From Gammaproteobacteria bacterium (GTDB lineage Bacteria; Pseudomonadota; Gammaproteobacteria; UBA6429; Thiohalophilaceae), in assembly GCA_029881995.1 (NCBI GenBank), contig JAOULO010000005.1, positions 41,681-105,680 of the forward strand: a stretch of DNA of 64,000 nt, written 5' to 3'. Below, in pieces: positions 8,750 to 18,371 of the stretch (its first letter is position 1; each line of letters opens with the position of its first letter). Made by a program: the position numbers and the translations under genes. The notes beneath the pieces were generated by a model. It was given only the letters and a program-made list of their open reading frames with translations, ran no database searches and had not been told where the DNA came from.

Positions 8750-9607
8750 TTAATTGTTCTCGTTTACTTCGTTATCACTGTCATTACTAGCGCACTGTCC
8801 AGCTGCCTTGACATGTATAGGCCCAAACACCTCAGTCTGAACCATTTCAATCAGGTGTTGTTTCAGTAGTTCAAGAATTGCCAGTAAGGTCACCACAACC
8901 CCACGTCGACCTTCTTCAATGGTGAATAGACTACTGAACTCGGTAAAACTATCGGCCTTGACTGAACTCAATACCACCGACATCCGTTCACGAACCGACA
9001 GTGGCTCCATTTGAATATGATGATGGGCATAATTCTCGGCCCGGGTCATGATATCACTCAAGGCCTTCATCAGATCCTTCATCTCAACCCGTGGGGGAAG
9101 TTTGACGACCTTGCGATCCGGTGCGGTGACTTCAATAGGGAAAATATCCCGGTTGACCCTAGGCATCTCGTCGATATCTTCGGCGGCCTGTTTGTAACGC
9201 TCATATTCCTGCAGGCGACGAACCAGTTCGGCACGGGGATCGTCTTCATCCTCAGTACCTTCTTCCGGCCTGGGTAGCAACATGCGTGATTTAATCTCTG
9301 CCAGCATAGCGGCCATGACCAGATACTCTGCCGCCAGCTCCAGGTGTAGTTCCTTCATCAATTCAACGTATTCAACATACTGCCGAGTGATCTCAGCAAT
9401 GGGAATGTCCAGGATATCCAGATTCTGTCGCTTGATGAGATAGAGCAAAAGATCCAGCGGGCCTTCAAAGGATTCAGCCAGAAAGATTTCCAGGGCATCG
9501 GGTGGAATGTAAAGGTCCTTGGGCAGGCTCATGACCGCTGTCCCTTGCACAATGGCAAAGGGCATCTCTTCCTGCTGTGGAGGCTGATTTTGTTGTTCTT
9601 CGCTCAT
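8750..9607 (-). CDS. scpA: Segregation and condensation protein A
   Basis: A 285-residue kleisin bridging Smc heads in bacterial condensin. The family core FEGPLDLLLYLIKRQNLDI appears near residues 48-66, followed by AEYLVMAAMLAEIKSRMLLP, and the C-terminal winged helix contains FTIEEGRRGVVVTLLAILEL. The N-terminal extension and the asparagine-rich tail are variable. It lies three bases after trpS and is part of the trpS-scpA-scpB-rluB run. Confidence 0.95.
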   Translation of the reverse strand: MSEEQQNQPPQQEEMPFAIVQGTAVMSLPKDLYIPPDALEIFLAESFEGPLDLLLYLIKRQNLDILDIPIAEITRQYVEYVELMKELHLELAAEYLVMAAMLAEIKSRMLLPRPEEGTEDEDDPRAELVRRLQEYERYKQAAEDIDEMPRVNRDIFPIEVTAPDRKVVKLPPRVEMKDLMKALSDIMTRAENYAHHHIQMEPLSVRERMSVVLSSVKADSFTEFSSLFTIEEGRRGVVVTLLAILELLKQHLIEMVQTEVFGPIHVKAAGQCASNDSDNEVNENN

Positions 9608-9610
9608 CGT

Positions 9611-10834
9611 CTAACTCTGCCGGTAATCCAGTCCCATGGCCTGACGGACCTCACTCAGGGTCTGCCTCGCCACATCCCGTGCCTTGTCACTCCCCTCGCT
9701 GATGATGTTTCTCACCAGACCTCGGTCGGCTTCATATTCTGCTGCCCGCTCTCGTATCGGAGCAAGTTCATTTAATACCGCATCGATTACCGGGCCTTTA
9801 CAATCCAGGCAGCCAATACCCGCACTACGGCAACCTTCCTGAACCCAGGCTTTGGTTTCGTCGTCGGAGTATACCTGATGCAGACTCCACACCGGGCACT
9901 TTTCCGGATCGCCCGGGTCATTCCTGCGAACTCGATTGGTATCCGTGGGCATCTTTTTGAGTTTCTGTTCAACCAGGGCGGGATCTTCCCGTAAAGAGAT
10001 TGTATTGTTATAGGATTTGGACATTTTTTGACCATCAAGTCCAGGCATCTTGGACGCTGGGGTCAGCAGGGCACCGGGCTCTGGCAAAATAATACGCCCG
10101 CCCCCTTCCAGATAGCCAAACAGGCGTTCCTTATCACCCAGGGTAATATTCTGTTGTTCCTCAAGCAGGGCGCGGGCCGTGGCAATGGCTTCGTCATCCC
10201 CTTCTTCCTGATACTTACGCCTGAGTTCCTTATAAAGTTTGGCGTTCTTCTTACCCATTTTTTTAATGGCCTCGTCGGCCCGGTCTTCAAACCCTGGCTC
10301 CTTGCCATACAGATGATTAAATCGACGGGCAACTTCCCTGGTGAGTTCGACATGGGCCACCTGATCTTCCCCCACAGGAACTTGTGTGGCGCGATAAATC
10401 AGGATATCCGCACTCTGCAACAAGGGATAACCAAGAAAACCATAGGTGGCCAGGTCTTTTTCTTTGAGCTTTTCCTGCTGGTCTTTATAACTGGGGACCC
10501 GCTCCAGCCAACCAAGTGGAGTAATCATGGAAAGCAATAAATGCAGTTCCGCATGCTCAGGAACCCGGGACTGGATAAACAGTCCGGCCGAACCAGGATT
10601 GATTCCCACTGCCAGCCAGTCGATGACCATATCCCAAACACTGTTTTCAATGATGCTTGGATCATCATAGTGGGTGGTAAGGGCATGCCAATCGGCAACA
10701 AAGAAAAAGCACTCATATTCGTGCTGTAACTTGAGCCAGTTCTTCAGAACACCGTGGTAATGCCCCAGATGCAGGGCACCGGTTGGACGCATGCCGGACA
10801 ATACTCGGGCCGGCTGGTTAGGTAAGGATGTCAA
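9611..10834 (-). CDS. trpS: Tryptophanyl-tRNA synthetase
   Basis: Charges tRNA-Trp; class I synthetase of 407 residues. The HIGH-type motif is HLGH (22-25) and the second signature is KMSKS (270-274). It is longer than the compact E. coli type (334 residues) because of a charged insertion between about 183 and 250 (DEAIKKMGKKNAKLYKELRR and following); such long forms occur in other gammaproteobacteria. A hairpin (GTGC-CTAT paired with ATAG-GCAC, 10863-10891) lies in the leader. Confidence 0.95.
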   Translation of the reverse strand: MTSLPNQPARVLSGMRPTGALHLGHYHGVLKNWLKLQHEYECFFFVADWHALTTHYDDPSIIENSVWDMVIDWLAVGINPGSAGLFIQSRVPEHAELHLLLSMITPLGWLERVPSYKDQQEKLKEKDLATYGFLGYPLLQSADILIYRATQVPVGEDQVAHVELTREVARRFNHLYGKEPGFEDRADEAIKKMGKKNAKLYKELRRKYQEEGDDEAIATARALLEEQQNITLGDKERLFGYLEGGGRIILPEPGALLTPASKMPGLDGQKMSKSYNNTISLREDPALVEQKLKKMPTDTNRVRRNDPGDPEKCPVWSLHQVYSDDETKAWVQEGCRSAGIGCLDCKGPVIDAVLNELAPIRERAAEYEADRGLVRNIISEGSDKARDVARQTLSEVRQAMGLDYRQS

Positions 10835-10862
10835 ATAATGCTCCCAGATTTCGCCATTTATT

Positions 10863-10891
10863 GTGCACTATGTTCTTTTAAGATAGCGCAC
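10863..10891 (-). promoter_or_regulatory. Hairpin in the trpS leader
   Basis: GTGCACTAT (10863-10871) pairs with ATAGCGCAC (10883-10891) except for one internal mismatch, with an 11-base loop. It lies 28 bp upstream of the trpS start. No T-run follows on the minus strand, so it is not an obvious terminator; a role in mRNA stability or control is possible but unproven. Confidence 0.35.
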
Positions 10892-11003
10892 ACTCACTTC
10901 ATTTTTATCAATTCTTTTGTTTTCAAGGCCTTAGCGTATACGGCCAGGATCACAGGCTGCACATTATAACCAGAGCTTGGGCTGGGCTCGAGTCTTGATC
11001 GGA

Positions 11004-11630
11004 CTATTCAGTCGCAAAAGGACTGATATCCCCCCGCCCTTCTCGTACAACAACTGGCACTTCTCCAGTCATATCCACCACGGTGGTGGGGTCAATTCCA
11101 CAATGCCCCCCATCGATGACCAGGTCTAGCTGGTGCTCCAGGGCATCTCGAATCTCATCGGCATCGGTCATGGGCATGATTTCATTGGGTAAGATAAGAC
11201 TGGAGCTCATTAAGGGTTCACCTAACTCCTCGAGCAGGGCCAGGATAATTCGATTATCCGGGATGCGGATGCCAATAGTCCGTTTCTTCGGGTGCAACAA
11301 GCGCCGGGGCACCTCTCGTGTACCCGGTAGAATAAAGGTATAGGGTCCGGGCGTACAATTATTCAGGATTCGATAACTGGCATTGTCCACCTTGGCATAG
11401 ATGGCAATCTCAGACAGATCACGACACATCAGGGTGAAGTTATGCTTGTTATCGACCCGACGAATCTGTCGAATACGATCCAGGGCCTTTTTATCTTCCA
11501 GGTGGCAACCGAGGGCATAGGCGGAATCCGTCGGATACGCCAGCACCGCACCACGTTGGACCATTTGTACGGCATTGTGAATTAAGCGTGGCTGTGGATT
11601 ATCTGGGTGGATCTGAAAATACTGACTCAT
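11004..11630 (-). CDS. yciO: YciO/Sua5-family (TsaC-like) protein
   Basis: A 208-residue YrdC-fold protein related to L-threonylcarbamoyladenylate synthase. It has the family's nucleotide-binding segment (YPTDSAYALGC, RQIRRVDNKHNFTLMCRDLSE) and ends in VVVREGRGDISPF. The YciO subgroup is assigned from length and from adjacency to rnmA, the same pairing as in E. coli. Whether it makes threonylcarbamoyl-AMP for tRNA t6A is uncertain for YciO members. It overlaps nothing and is six bases from rnmA. Confidence 0.85.
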   Translation of the reverse strand: MSQYFQIHPDNPQPRLIHNAVQMVQRGAVLAYPTDSAYALGCHLEDKKALDRIRQIRRVDNKHNFTLMCRDLSEIAIYAKVDNASYRILNNCTPGPYTFILPGTREVPRRLLHPKKRTIGIRIPDNRIILALLEELGEPLMSSSLILPNEIMPMTDADEIRDALEHQLDLVIDGGHCGIDPTTVVDMTGEVPVVVREGRGDISPFATE

Positions 11631-11636
11631 AACTTT

Positions 11637-12491
11637 CTAATTGATCCCACTCCAACGTTCATCATCCCAAATGGGGACACAGACTTCCGGTAAAGGGGGC
11701 AGGCGCCCCAGTTCAAGATAGACATTACTGGGGCTGTGAAAATCCGAACCACATGAGGCCTGTAGCTCAAATTGCTGGGCCAGTCGTCCCATGTAACCGA
11801 TCTCCTCTTTTGAATGCGTTCCAGACACGACCTCAAAACCCGTTCCACCAACTTCCTTAAATTCACCAATCAGATTCCTCAATCGGGTAGCCGTCATTTT
11901 ATAGCGTGCTGGGTGGGCGATCACGGCCTGACCACCCGAGCCTGTGATCCAGCCAACAGCCGCTTCCAGGCTGGCCCAGTCCCCTGGTACATGACCTGGT
12001 TTATTCTTAACCAGGTAATGCTTAAAACAGTCGCGCATATCTTTGGCATAACCCTGCTCAATCAGGAATCGGGCAAAATGGGTACGGCTGATAATTTCAC
12101 CCCCAGCAAATTCACAGGCTCCGTCATAGGCACCCTCGATGCCCTTTTTTGCCAGCCTGCGGCCAATTTCCTCTGCCCGCCAGTTGCGAAATTCACGCAG
12201 TTTTTTCAGACCCTGCTGTAATGTTTCAGACCTTCTGTCGACATGCAGCCCCACAATATGGACTGTCTGGCGGGATTTGCTCCAGGTCACTGATATCTCA
12301 ATTCCTGGCACAAAGCCCATACCTAGATCAGTAGCCGTCTTTTCCGCCTCCTCCAGACCACTGGTCACATCATGGTCGGTCAGGGCCAGGACATTGACCC
12401 CCATCTCATGGGCACGGCTGACCAGTTCAGTCGGGGACAGACTCCCGTCCGATGCGGTGGAATGACAGTGTAAATCATAGATTCGGTTCAT
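11637..12491 (-). CDS. rnmA: PHP-domain 5'-3' exoribonuclease / pAp phosphatase
   Basis: A 284-residue PHP-family metal-dependent phosphoesterase (YciV/TrpH/RNase AM). The metal-binding opening is DLHCHSTASDGSLSPTELV, followed by LALTDHDVTSG, VPGIEISVTW, AVIAHPARYK and the late GSDFHSP motif. The E. coli homologue trims rRNA 5' ends and hydrolyses 3',5'-nucleotide bisphosphates. It is first in the minus-strand run with yciO and trpS. Confidence 0.9.
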   Translation of the reverse strand: MNRIYDLHCHSTASDGSLSPTELVSRAHEMGVNVLALTDHDVTSGLEEAEKTATDLGMGFVPGIEISVTWSKSRQTVHIVGLHVDRRSETLQQGLKKLREFRNWRAEEIGRRLAKKGIEGAYDGACEFAGGEIISRTHFARFLIEQGYAKDMRDCFKHYLVKNKPGHVPGDWASLEAAVGWITGSGGQAVIAHPARYKMTATRLRNLIGEFKEVGGTGFEVVSGTHSKEEIGYMGRLAQQFELQASCGSDFHSPSNVYLELGRLPPLPEVCVPIWDDERWSGIN

Positions 12492-12623
12492 GGGGCGCGT
12501 AGTCTAGCGGAACCTTATGGCCTATGACTAATCAAATTGCCAGAATTACAAAACATCGGGGTTCGACGAAAGGGGGAAAGCTGATTATACTCCTCTGTCC
12601 CAAAGCTGATTAAGATAAATATA

Positions 12624-13202
12624 ATGAAGTTTCTATTCGATTTTTTTCCTATCATCCTGTTTTTTGTCATCTTTAATTCCTATGACGATCAAATGGATGG
12701 TGTGATTGCCGCCACCAAGGTGATGATTGCTGCCAGTGCAGTCCAGATCAGCCTGTACTGGCTAAAAAATCGCAAATTTGAAAATATGCACCTGATCACC
12801 CTGGCCATGGTGGTCGTACTGGGGGGTGCTACGATTTACTTTCGCAATGCCGATTTCATTAAGTGGAAGCCAACAGCGGTCAACTGGCTTTTTGCCCTGG
12901 GCTTTCTGGCCAGTGAGTTTATTGGAAAAAAATCCCTGCTCAAAAGGATGATGGACAAAAATATCAGCCTTCCCGAGCATGTCTGGATCAAACTGAATAT
13001 CGCCTGGGTGATTTTCTTCATCCTCATGGGGATAATTAATTTGTACGTTGCCTTTAATTATTCGCTTGATGTATGGGTCGATTTCAAAACCTTTGGCATG
13101 CTGGGCTTGACCTTCGCCTTTGTGATTTTACAGGCAGTTTACATGGCCCGTTATGTCAGTGAACCCCAGGCTGAAAAAAGTGACAAACAACCTGAAGAGT
13201 AG
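12624..13202 (+). CDS. yciB: Inner-membrane septation-associated protein YciB
   Basis: A 192-residue multi-spanning protein beginning [18 protein letters not shown], the hallmark of the YciB/IspZ family. About five or six hydrophobic segments are visible, with a charged C-terminal tail. In E. coli YciB interacts with divisome and elongation components and affects envelope integrity; the exact biochemical activity is not known. It is followed five bases later by yciI on the same strand, a conserved order. Confidence 0.92.
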   Translation: MKFLFDFFPIILFFVIFNSYDDQMDGVIAATKVMIAASAVQISLYWLKNRKFENMHLITLAMVVVLGGATIYFRNADFIKWKPTAVNWLFALGFLASEFIGKKSLLKRMMDKNISLPEHVWIKLNIAWVIFFILMGIINLYVAFNYSLDVWVDFKTFGMLGLTFAFVILQAVYMARYVSEPQAEKSDKQPEE

Positions 13203-13207
13203 ACCCT

Positions 13208-13507
13208 ATGTACTATGTCATTAATGGAATCGATTATCCTGATAGTCTGGAAAAGCGGCTGGCAGCCCGTCCAGACCATCTAGAACGGTTAAACAAATTA
13301 CAGGATTCTGGCCGTCTGTTACTTGCAGGGCCCTGCCCATCGATTGATAATGAGGATCCCGGCCCAGCTGGATTTAGTGGCTCCATCATTGTGGCTGAAT
13401 TTGAATCACTGGAAGATGCCAAAACCTGGGCCGATGCAGACCCCTACGTCAAGGAGGGCGTCTATCAGGAGGTCAGTGTAAAACCGTTCAAAAAAGTTTT
13501 ACCTTGA
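13208..13507 (+). CDS. yciI: YciI-family protein
   Basis: A 99-residue ferredoxin-like-fold protein beginning [20 protein letters not shown], with the family core [19 protein letters not shown] and [19 protein letters not shown]. The conserved His/Asp pair suggested as catalytic in YciI proteins fits H24 and the aspartates in ADADPY. Biochemical function is unestablished. It lies between yciB and a parvulin gene, a conserved gammaproteobacterial order. Confidence 0.9.
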   Translation: MYYVINGIDYPDSLEKRLAARPDHLERLNKLQDSGRLLLAGPCPSIDNEDPGPAGFSGSIIVAEFESLEDAKTWADADPYVKEGVYQEVSVKPFKKVLP

Positions 13508-13546
13508 ATTTAGTCAATATATACCAACACTCATGAAGGAAGTAAC

Positions 13547-14344
13547 ATGCGTTTAATTACCCGAATCACCTGTCTTGGACTGTTTCTAGTTGTCGGTTTT
13601 CAATCTACAGCAATGGCGGCAGATAAAACCGTTGCCACAGTCAATGGTAAAAAGATTGGCCAGCAACAGTATGATCAGTTTATTTCTGTGCTTAAGGCAA
13701 AAAATCCAAAATTTGATGTCGGTTCAAACCGACAGGCCATCATCAATGAACTGGTCAATCGTGAAATCCTGTTTCAGGAAGCCAAGAAACAGAAAGTCGA
13801 CAAGGACCCCAAGATTGCCTATGTCCTTGAGCAACAACGTGTTGACCTGATGGTAAAGGCCCTCGTGCAAAAGGCCCTGAGCAAAGATCCAGTCAAAGAA
13901 AAACAGTTGAAAAAACTCTATAAAGAAAAAGTGGCCGGAGCCAATTTGCAGGAATACAAAGCCCGCCATATTCTGCTAAAAACAGAAGATGAAGCCAAGA
14001 CCATTATCGCCAAGCTGGATGCCGGTGGGGACTTTGCTGAACTTGCCAAGGAAAAATCAACCGGTCCTTCGGCTAAAAGTGGCGGTGACCTGGGTTGGTT
14101 CCGACCCGCCCAGATGGTTCCACCCTTTTCTCGTGCTGTAGCTGAAATGAAAAAAGGGGAACACACCAGCAAACCCGTTAAAACCAACTTCGGTTGGCAT
14201 GTCATTAAGCTGGAAGACTCTCGTAAGAGTGAGCCACCCAAATTTGATGATGTTAAGAAACAGCTTGAAGCCTCTGTGAATCAACAGCGTTTACAGGACT
14301 ATGTAATGAAGTTACGTAACAAGGCAAAAGTTAAAATCAAATAG
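13547..14344 (+). CDS. Periplasmic parvulin-type peptidyl-prolyl isomerase
   Basis: A 265-residue exported protein. The signal peptide is about 1-24 (cleavage after AMA), a SurA-like N-terminal helical domain spans about 25-125 (QAIINELVNREILFQEAKKQ) and a rotamase domain spans about 128-225 (ARHILLKTEDEA, SGGDLGWFRPAQMVPPF, FGWHVIKLED). It assists folding of secreted or outer-membrane proteins. A strong hairpin terminator follows. It is PpiC/PrsA-like; the exact orthologue is not assigned. Confidence 0.92.
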   Translation: MRLITRITCLGLFLVVGFQSTAMAADKTVATVNGKKIGQQQYDQFISVLKAKNPKFDVGSNRQAIINELVNREILFQEAKKQKVDKDPKIAYVLEQQRVDLMVKALVQKALSKDPVKEKQLKKLYKEKVAGANLQEYKARHILLKTEDEAKTIIAKLDAGGDFAELAKEKSTGPSAKSGGDLGWFRPAQMVPPFSRAVAEMKKGEHTSKPVKTNFGWHVIKLEDSRKSEPPKFDDVKKQLEASVNQQRLQDYVMKLRNKAKVKIK

Positions 14345-14363
14345 TAGTACCCGCTAAAACTTA

Positions 14364-14390
14364 AAAAGGCGCTTTAAGCGCCTTTTTTTA
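14364..14390. terminator. Bidirectional Rho-independent terminator
   Basis: AAAAA-GGCGC-TTTAA-GCGCC-TTTTTTT forms a GC stem flanked by A and T runs. It can end both the parvulin gene (stop at 14344) and the convergent oxidoreductase gene (stop at 14388). Confidence 0.88.
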
Positions 14391-15707
14391 TCCCAGGTCT
14401 GAAACAAGCTCCTGTTCTTTAAACTCGCACTTGAGATATTCCACTATGGTTATCAGGTCCTGTCGTGCATTTCCTAGACAACTGGTTGCACCGGGAGAAG
14501 GTGTCATATTAAAAATAATACCATTGCCAGGACTGATCTTGGCTTCTCCAAGATGTAGTCTGCGGTTATCCTTGTCGATCATAACCGGTCTTATCCCGCC
14601 AAATTTCCTGGCATAGGTTAGATCAGCCAGTTTCATCTGAGGTACAATTTTTCTGGCATCTTGCAGGAATAACCAACGTCTCAGGATCGGCACCTCGAAC
14701 AATATATTTTTAAATATATAATTTCGGATATCACCTACCTTAAACAAATCCCAGAAGACCTTTAACACTTTCAAATCTGGTCTCAGTACTCTGAAAAATT
14801 GTGGGATGGTCTTATAGTTATAACGCTCAAGCATGGGCAAAATCAGCGCAGTTGGTCCAAAGCGTGTTTTGCCATCAACCAGAACATCGGGATCACCATG
14901 TATAGCCGCAAAAGGTAAAACATCGTTCTGAATGGTATAGACCTTACCTTTTAATATTTCGGGGGTGAAATAAAAACTGCCCGCAACCGGAAGACAGGAA
15001 TAATGTTTGCCAAAACCCATTTTCTGGGCAAACAAAAGACTATGGCCACCGGCAGATATAACTACAAAACGGGCATCAATCAAGCCATTGTTGGTGTACA
15101 GATGATAACCCTGCCCATTTTTTTCTACACGTTTAACCTTGGTCGATAATTTTATATCAATACTTTTATCCGCTTGCCCTGTGGCCTGCTCGATAAATGA
15201 CTTTGCAAGGGCCTGAAAATTAACGGCGGTGTAATCATTATCCACCCCCATCCCCACCACAGGCTCCTTTCTTCCCTGCATCACGGCAGGTTCCAGTTTT
15301 GCGATATCCTCTTCTTCAAACAATTTGAGTGTTTCAAAATGAGGTTTGAATTCGGTAAAGCGTTTTCGCAATAACTCACATTCCTGTTCACCGACCCCTA
15401 GAACCATTTTGGAATATTTATGAAGTATCTGATCTTTTTCCGGAAGTTTTTCAAGATAACGTACAACCATGTCTGCCGCCGCTTTGACTTGAATGGCTTT
15501 GTCCAGGGTGTAATTGGTTTCAATATCGCCACAATGAAGTGTCTGGGAATTATTTCGGCCATGAGAATTGAGAATCGCGATGTCCTGACATTTTTCAATC
15601 AGGCATAAAGATTTCAGATCAGTATATTTTGCCAGCAGGTACATCAGTGCTGTACCTGATATACCTCCACCAATAATAGCGACATCACATTTTGTTATTG
15701 TTTTCAC
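14388..15707 (-). CDS. FAD-dependent oxidoreductase, malate:quinone oxidoreductase-like
   Basis: A 439-residue flavoprotein with an N-terminal dinucleotide-binding motif (VAIIGGGISGTALMYLL) and Mqo-like segments: NSHGRNNSQTLHCGDIETNY, MGVDNDYTAVNFQALA and the C-terminal FNMTPSPGATSCLGNA. It would oxidise malate (or a related 2-hydroxyacid) and reduce quinone at the membrane face. It is shorter than E. coli Mqo (548) but close to epsilonproteobacterial forms of about 450 residues. An L-2-hydroxyglutarate-oxidase-like activity is the main alternative. It stands alone between a terminator and the MFS gene. Confidence 0.75.
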   Translation of the reverse strand: MKTITKCDVAIIGGGISGTALMYLLAKYTDLKSLCLIEKCQDIAILNSHGRNNSQTLHCGDIETNYTLDKAIQVKAAADMVVRYLEKLPEKDQILHKYSKMVLGVGEQECELLRKRFTEFKPHFETLKLFEEEDIAKLEPAVMQGRKEPVVGMGVDNDYTAVNFQALAKSFIEQATGQADKSIDIKLSTKVKRVEKNGQGYHLYTNNGLIDARFVVISAGGHSLLFAQKMGFGKHYSCLPVAGSFYFTPEILKGKVYTIQNDVLPFAAIHGDPDVLVDGKTRFGPTALILPMLERYNYKTIPQFFRVLRPDLKVLKVFWDLFKVGDIRNYIFKNILFEVPILRRWLFLQDARKIVPQMKLADLTYARKFGGIRPVMIDKDNRRLHLGEAKISPGNGIIFNMTPSPGATSCLGNARQDLITIVEYLKCEFKEQELVSDLG

Positions 15708-15831
15708 AAACTCTATATCCCTGTCTGTTAACTCTTACTCAGGAAATCCTTTGGTTTATCGGTCAAAATGGGACATTCCTGAACCAAGTTTAGCCAATCT
15801 GGCTGCTCTAAATCATGCAAAACTCCAGTAT

Positions 15832-16989
15832 TTAGGGGGACAATTCCTGCTCCTGCACATAGCGCCAGACCACGATGACGGCTAACAGGCTGGCAATGGC
15901 AGAAAATACAAATGTCATACTGCCACCTATGGTCTCCCAGGTATAACCACTCAGGAAACTACCAACCGCTCCCCCTGCACCGAAGCTCAGACTACTATAT
16001 AGCGCCTGCCCCTTACCCTGGTGTGGACCTTTGAAATAAGTATGAATCAATTGAATAGCGGTTGCGTGATAAATACCGAAACTCGCCGCATGCAGGCATT
16101 GGGCAACAAACATGATTAAGCCACTTTGGGGGAACAAACCGATAAGTACCCACCTGAAACTGGCCAGAACCAGGCTGGCGATTAATAAGGGTTTCAGACC
16201 ATAGCGAGGCACCAGTTTGTGCATTCGTAAAAAGACCAGGACTTCAGCTATAACACCAACAGCCCACATCGCTCCAATCACCCATAACTCATAACCTTGT
16301 TCAGTCATATAGATGGAATAAAAGGTGTAATAAGGACCATGGCTGGCCTGCATCAGGAAACAACTTATTAACAGCCCTATCACGGCAGGGTGTAATAACA
16401 ACTTGCGTAAGGGTTCGTGTTCCAGTTTAAGGTGACCTGCCGCCTCCTCGGGGACAAATAGACTACTTAGCCAGATTCCAACAAACAGGGCCAGCAAGAT
16501 ATGGGGTAGCAATCTGACCCCAATTTCACCAAAAACCTCACCCAATCCCCATACTGCCAGGATGAACCCGATGGAGCCCCATAGACGGATACTGCTATAA
16601 CGATGGGTTTCGGACTGAAGATGGTGAAAGGTCGTGGCCTCAAACTGGGGTAGCGCTGCATTCCAGAAAAAACTGAAGCACAGCATGACCAGGGCCAACC
16701 ACCAGAAGTGTTCGGTAAAAAAGATTCCCACAAATGACATGGCAGCAAGCAACGACCCCAGGCGCACAATGGCCATGCGCTTGCCCGTATGATCTGCAAT
16801 CCAGCCCCAGATATTGGGTGAGATAACCTTGGTTGCCATGATGATGGCCATGAGACTGCCGATATCTGTCGCACTAAATCCCAGAGAGTCAAGATAGAGA
16901 CCCCAGTAGGGAATCAGTGCCCCCAGACTGGCAAAATAGAAAAAATAAAATCCGGATAATCGCCAGTAAAGAGGCTTTTGCAGGCTCAT
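15832..16989 (-). CDS. MFS transporter, PPP/HcaT-like
   Basis: A 385-residue carrier with about 12 hydrophobic segments. It starts LYWRLSGFYFFYFASLGALI and carries GWIADHTGKRMAIVR at loop 2-3, typical of the LacY-like MFS_1_like/HcaT subgroup. Substrate unknown. It lies 18 bp after aroC in the same direction, a pairing also seen in pseudomonads, so cotranscription is likely even though no functional link to chorismate synthesis is known. Confidence 0.88.
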   Translation of the reverse strand: MSLQKPLYWRLSGFYFFYFASLGALIPYWGLYLDSLGFSATDIGSLMAIIMATKVISPNIWGWIADHTGKRMAIVRLGSLLAAMSFVGIFFTEHFWWLALVMLCFSFFWNAALPQFEATTFHHLQSETHRYSSIRLWGSIGFILAVWGLGEVFGEIGVRLLPHILLALFVGIWLSSLFVPEEAAGHLKLEHEPLRKLLLHPAVIGLLISCFLMQASHGPYYTFYSIYMTEQGYELWVIGAMWAVGVIAEVLVFLRMHKLVPRYGLKPLLIASLVLASFRWVLIGLFPQSGLIMFVAQCLHAASFGIYHATAIQLIHTYFKGPHQGKGQALYSSLSFGAGGAVGSFLSGYTWETIGGSMTFVFSAIASLLAVIVVWRYVQEQELSP

Positions 16990-17007
16990 CTTATTGACGT
17001 GATAGGC

Positions 17008-18114
17008 TTAATATTCACTCTGTCCTGCAGGAATCACCGGTGTGATGGAAGCGACATCCATATTCTGAGCCCGGTGACGCAGGTAATGATCCATCAGGAC
17101 GATGGCCAGACTGGCCTCAGCTATCGGGGTAGCACGTATACCGACGCAGGGATCGTGCCGCCCTTTGGTCACCACCGTCTCAGGTTTACCATCCAGGTTC
17201 ACACTCTGTCCTTCAAGGCGCAGACTGGAAGTTGGTTTCAGTGCCATGCTCACAACGATGTCCTGTCCAGAGGATATCCCGCCCAGTACACCCCCTGCAT
17301 GGTTGGAAAGAAAACCATCTGGAGTGATCTCATCACGATGTTCGGTACCTTTTTGTTCGACACAGGCAAAACCTGCACCGATCTCGACACCTTTGACGGC
17401 ATTGATGGCCATCATGGCATGGGCAATATCGGCATCAAGCCGATCAAAAATCGGCTCACCGAGTCCAGGTGGAACACCAGTTGCTACCACATTGATACGC
17501 GCCCCGATGGAATTACCTTCCTTACGCAGGGCATCCATATAGTCTTCCAGCTCCTTAACTTTTGAAGCATCAGGAAAGAAAAAGGGATTTTGTTCAATCT
17601 CGTCCCAGTCAAAGTGTTCGTATTTAATTGGGCCCAGTTGTGCCATAAAACCACGGATTTCGATCCCCAACCTTTGCTGTAGATATTTTTTGGCAATGGA
17701 GCCTGCCGCAACTCGCATGGCAGTTTCCCGTGCTGAGGAACGACCACCACCTCGGTAATCCCGCATGCCATATTTTTGCTGATAGGTATAATCGGCATGA
17801 CCGGGGCGAAATCGGTCCATGATTTCAGAATAATCTTTAGAGCGTTGATCGGTGTTATGGATAATTAGCCCAATAGGCGTGCCTGTAGTCTTGCCTTCAA
17901 ACACACCGGACAGAATTTGCACCTCGTCCGCCTCACGTCGCTGGGTGGTGTGGCGGGTTTTGCCAGGTTTGCGTCTGTCCAGATCGTGCTGAAGGTCCTG
18001 TTCACTGATTTCCAGCCCAGGAGGACAGCCGTCAACGACACAGCCAATAGCCGGTCCATGGCTTTCACCAAAACCGGTTACTGTAAAAAGTTTTCCAAAT
18101 GAGTTTCCAGACAT
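17008..18114 (-). CDS. aroC: Chorismate synthase
   Basis: Last step of the shikimate pathway: converts 5-enolpyruvylshikimate-3-phosphate to chorismate with reduced FMN. All three family signatures are visible: [18 protein letters not shown] near residue 13, the central [20 protein letters not shown], and the C-terminal [16 protein letters not shown]. Length (368) is normal. It is followed by the MFS gene. Confidence 0.98.
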   Translation of the reverse strand: MSGNSFGKLFTVTGFGESHGPAIGCVVDGCPPGLEISEQDLQHDLDRRKPGKTRHTTQRREADEVQILSGVFEGKTTGTPIGLIIHNTDQRSKDYSEIMDRFRPGHADYTYQQKYGMRDYRGGGRSSARETAMRVAAGSIAKKYLQQRLGIEIRGFMAQLGPIKYEHFDWDEIEQNPFFFPDASKVKELEDYMDALRKEGNSIGARINVVATGVPPGLGEPIFDRLDADIAHAMMAINAVKGVEIGAGFACVEQKGTEHRDEITPDGFLSNHAGGVLGGISSGQDIVVSMALKPTSSLRLEGQSVNLDGKPETVVTKGRHDPCVGIRATPIAEASLAIVLMDHYLRHRAQNMDVASITPVIPAGQSEY

Positions 18115-18371
18115 GGGGTGCTATTGTACCGAAATTGCCAGCCATACGCCGCTTCGAATAGATTATTTTTCTAAAATTTTTCACTATCCAGCTAATTTTA
18201 TTAAATTTTTTTAAATACAGCTTGAAAATGGTAAAACCTAGCAAAACAGTCAATTATACATATAATATCTAAGGTAATTTGAGAATAAACCGCTATATTT
18301 ACTTTAATAATAGGTATTTTCGAAAATGCCACAAATTAATATTGCTGCTTACAATTTGGGATTTACTGTAG

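Noticed and set aside
10028..10540. 170-codon open frame antisense to trpS
   Set aside because: Shadow of a well-supported synthetase; no domain or start signal.
18304..18317. 14-base string TTTAATAATAGGTA shared with 24533-24546
   Set aside because: Both copies lie in AT-rich leaders and the contexts differ; the match is likely chance, and neither fits a promoter consensus.
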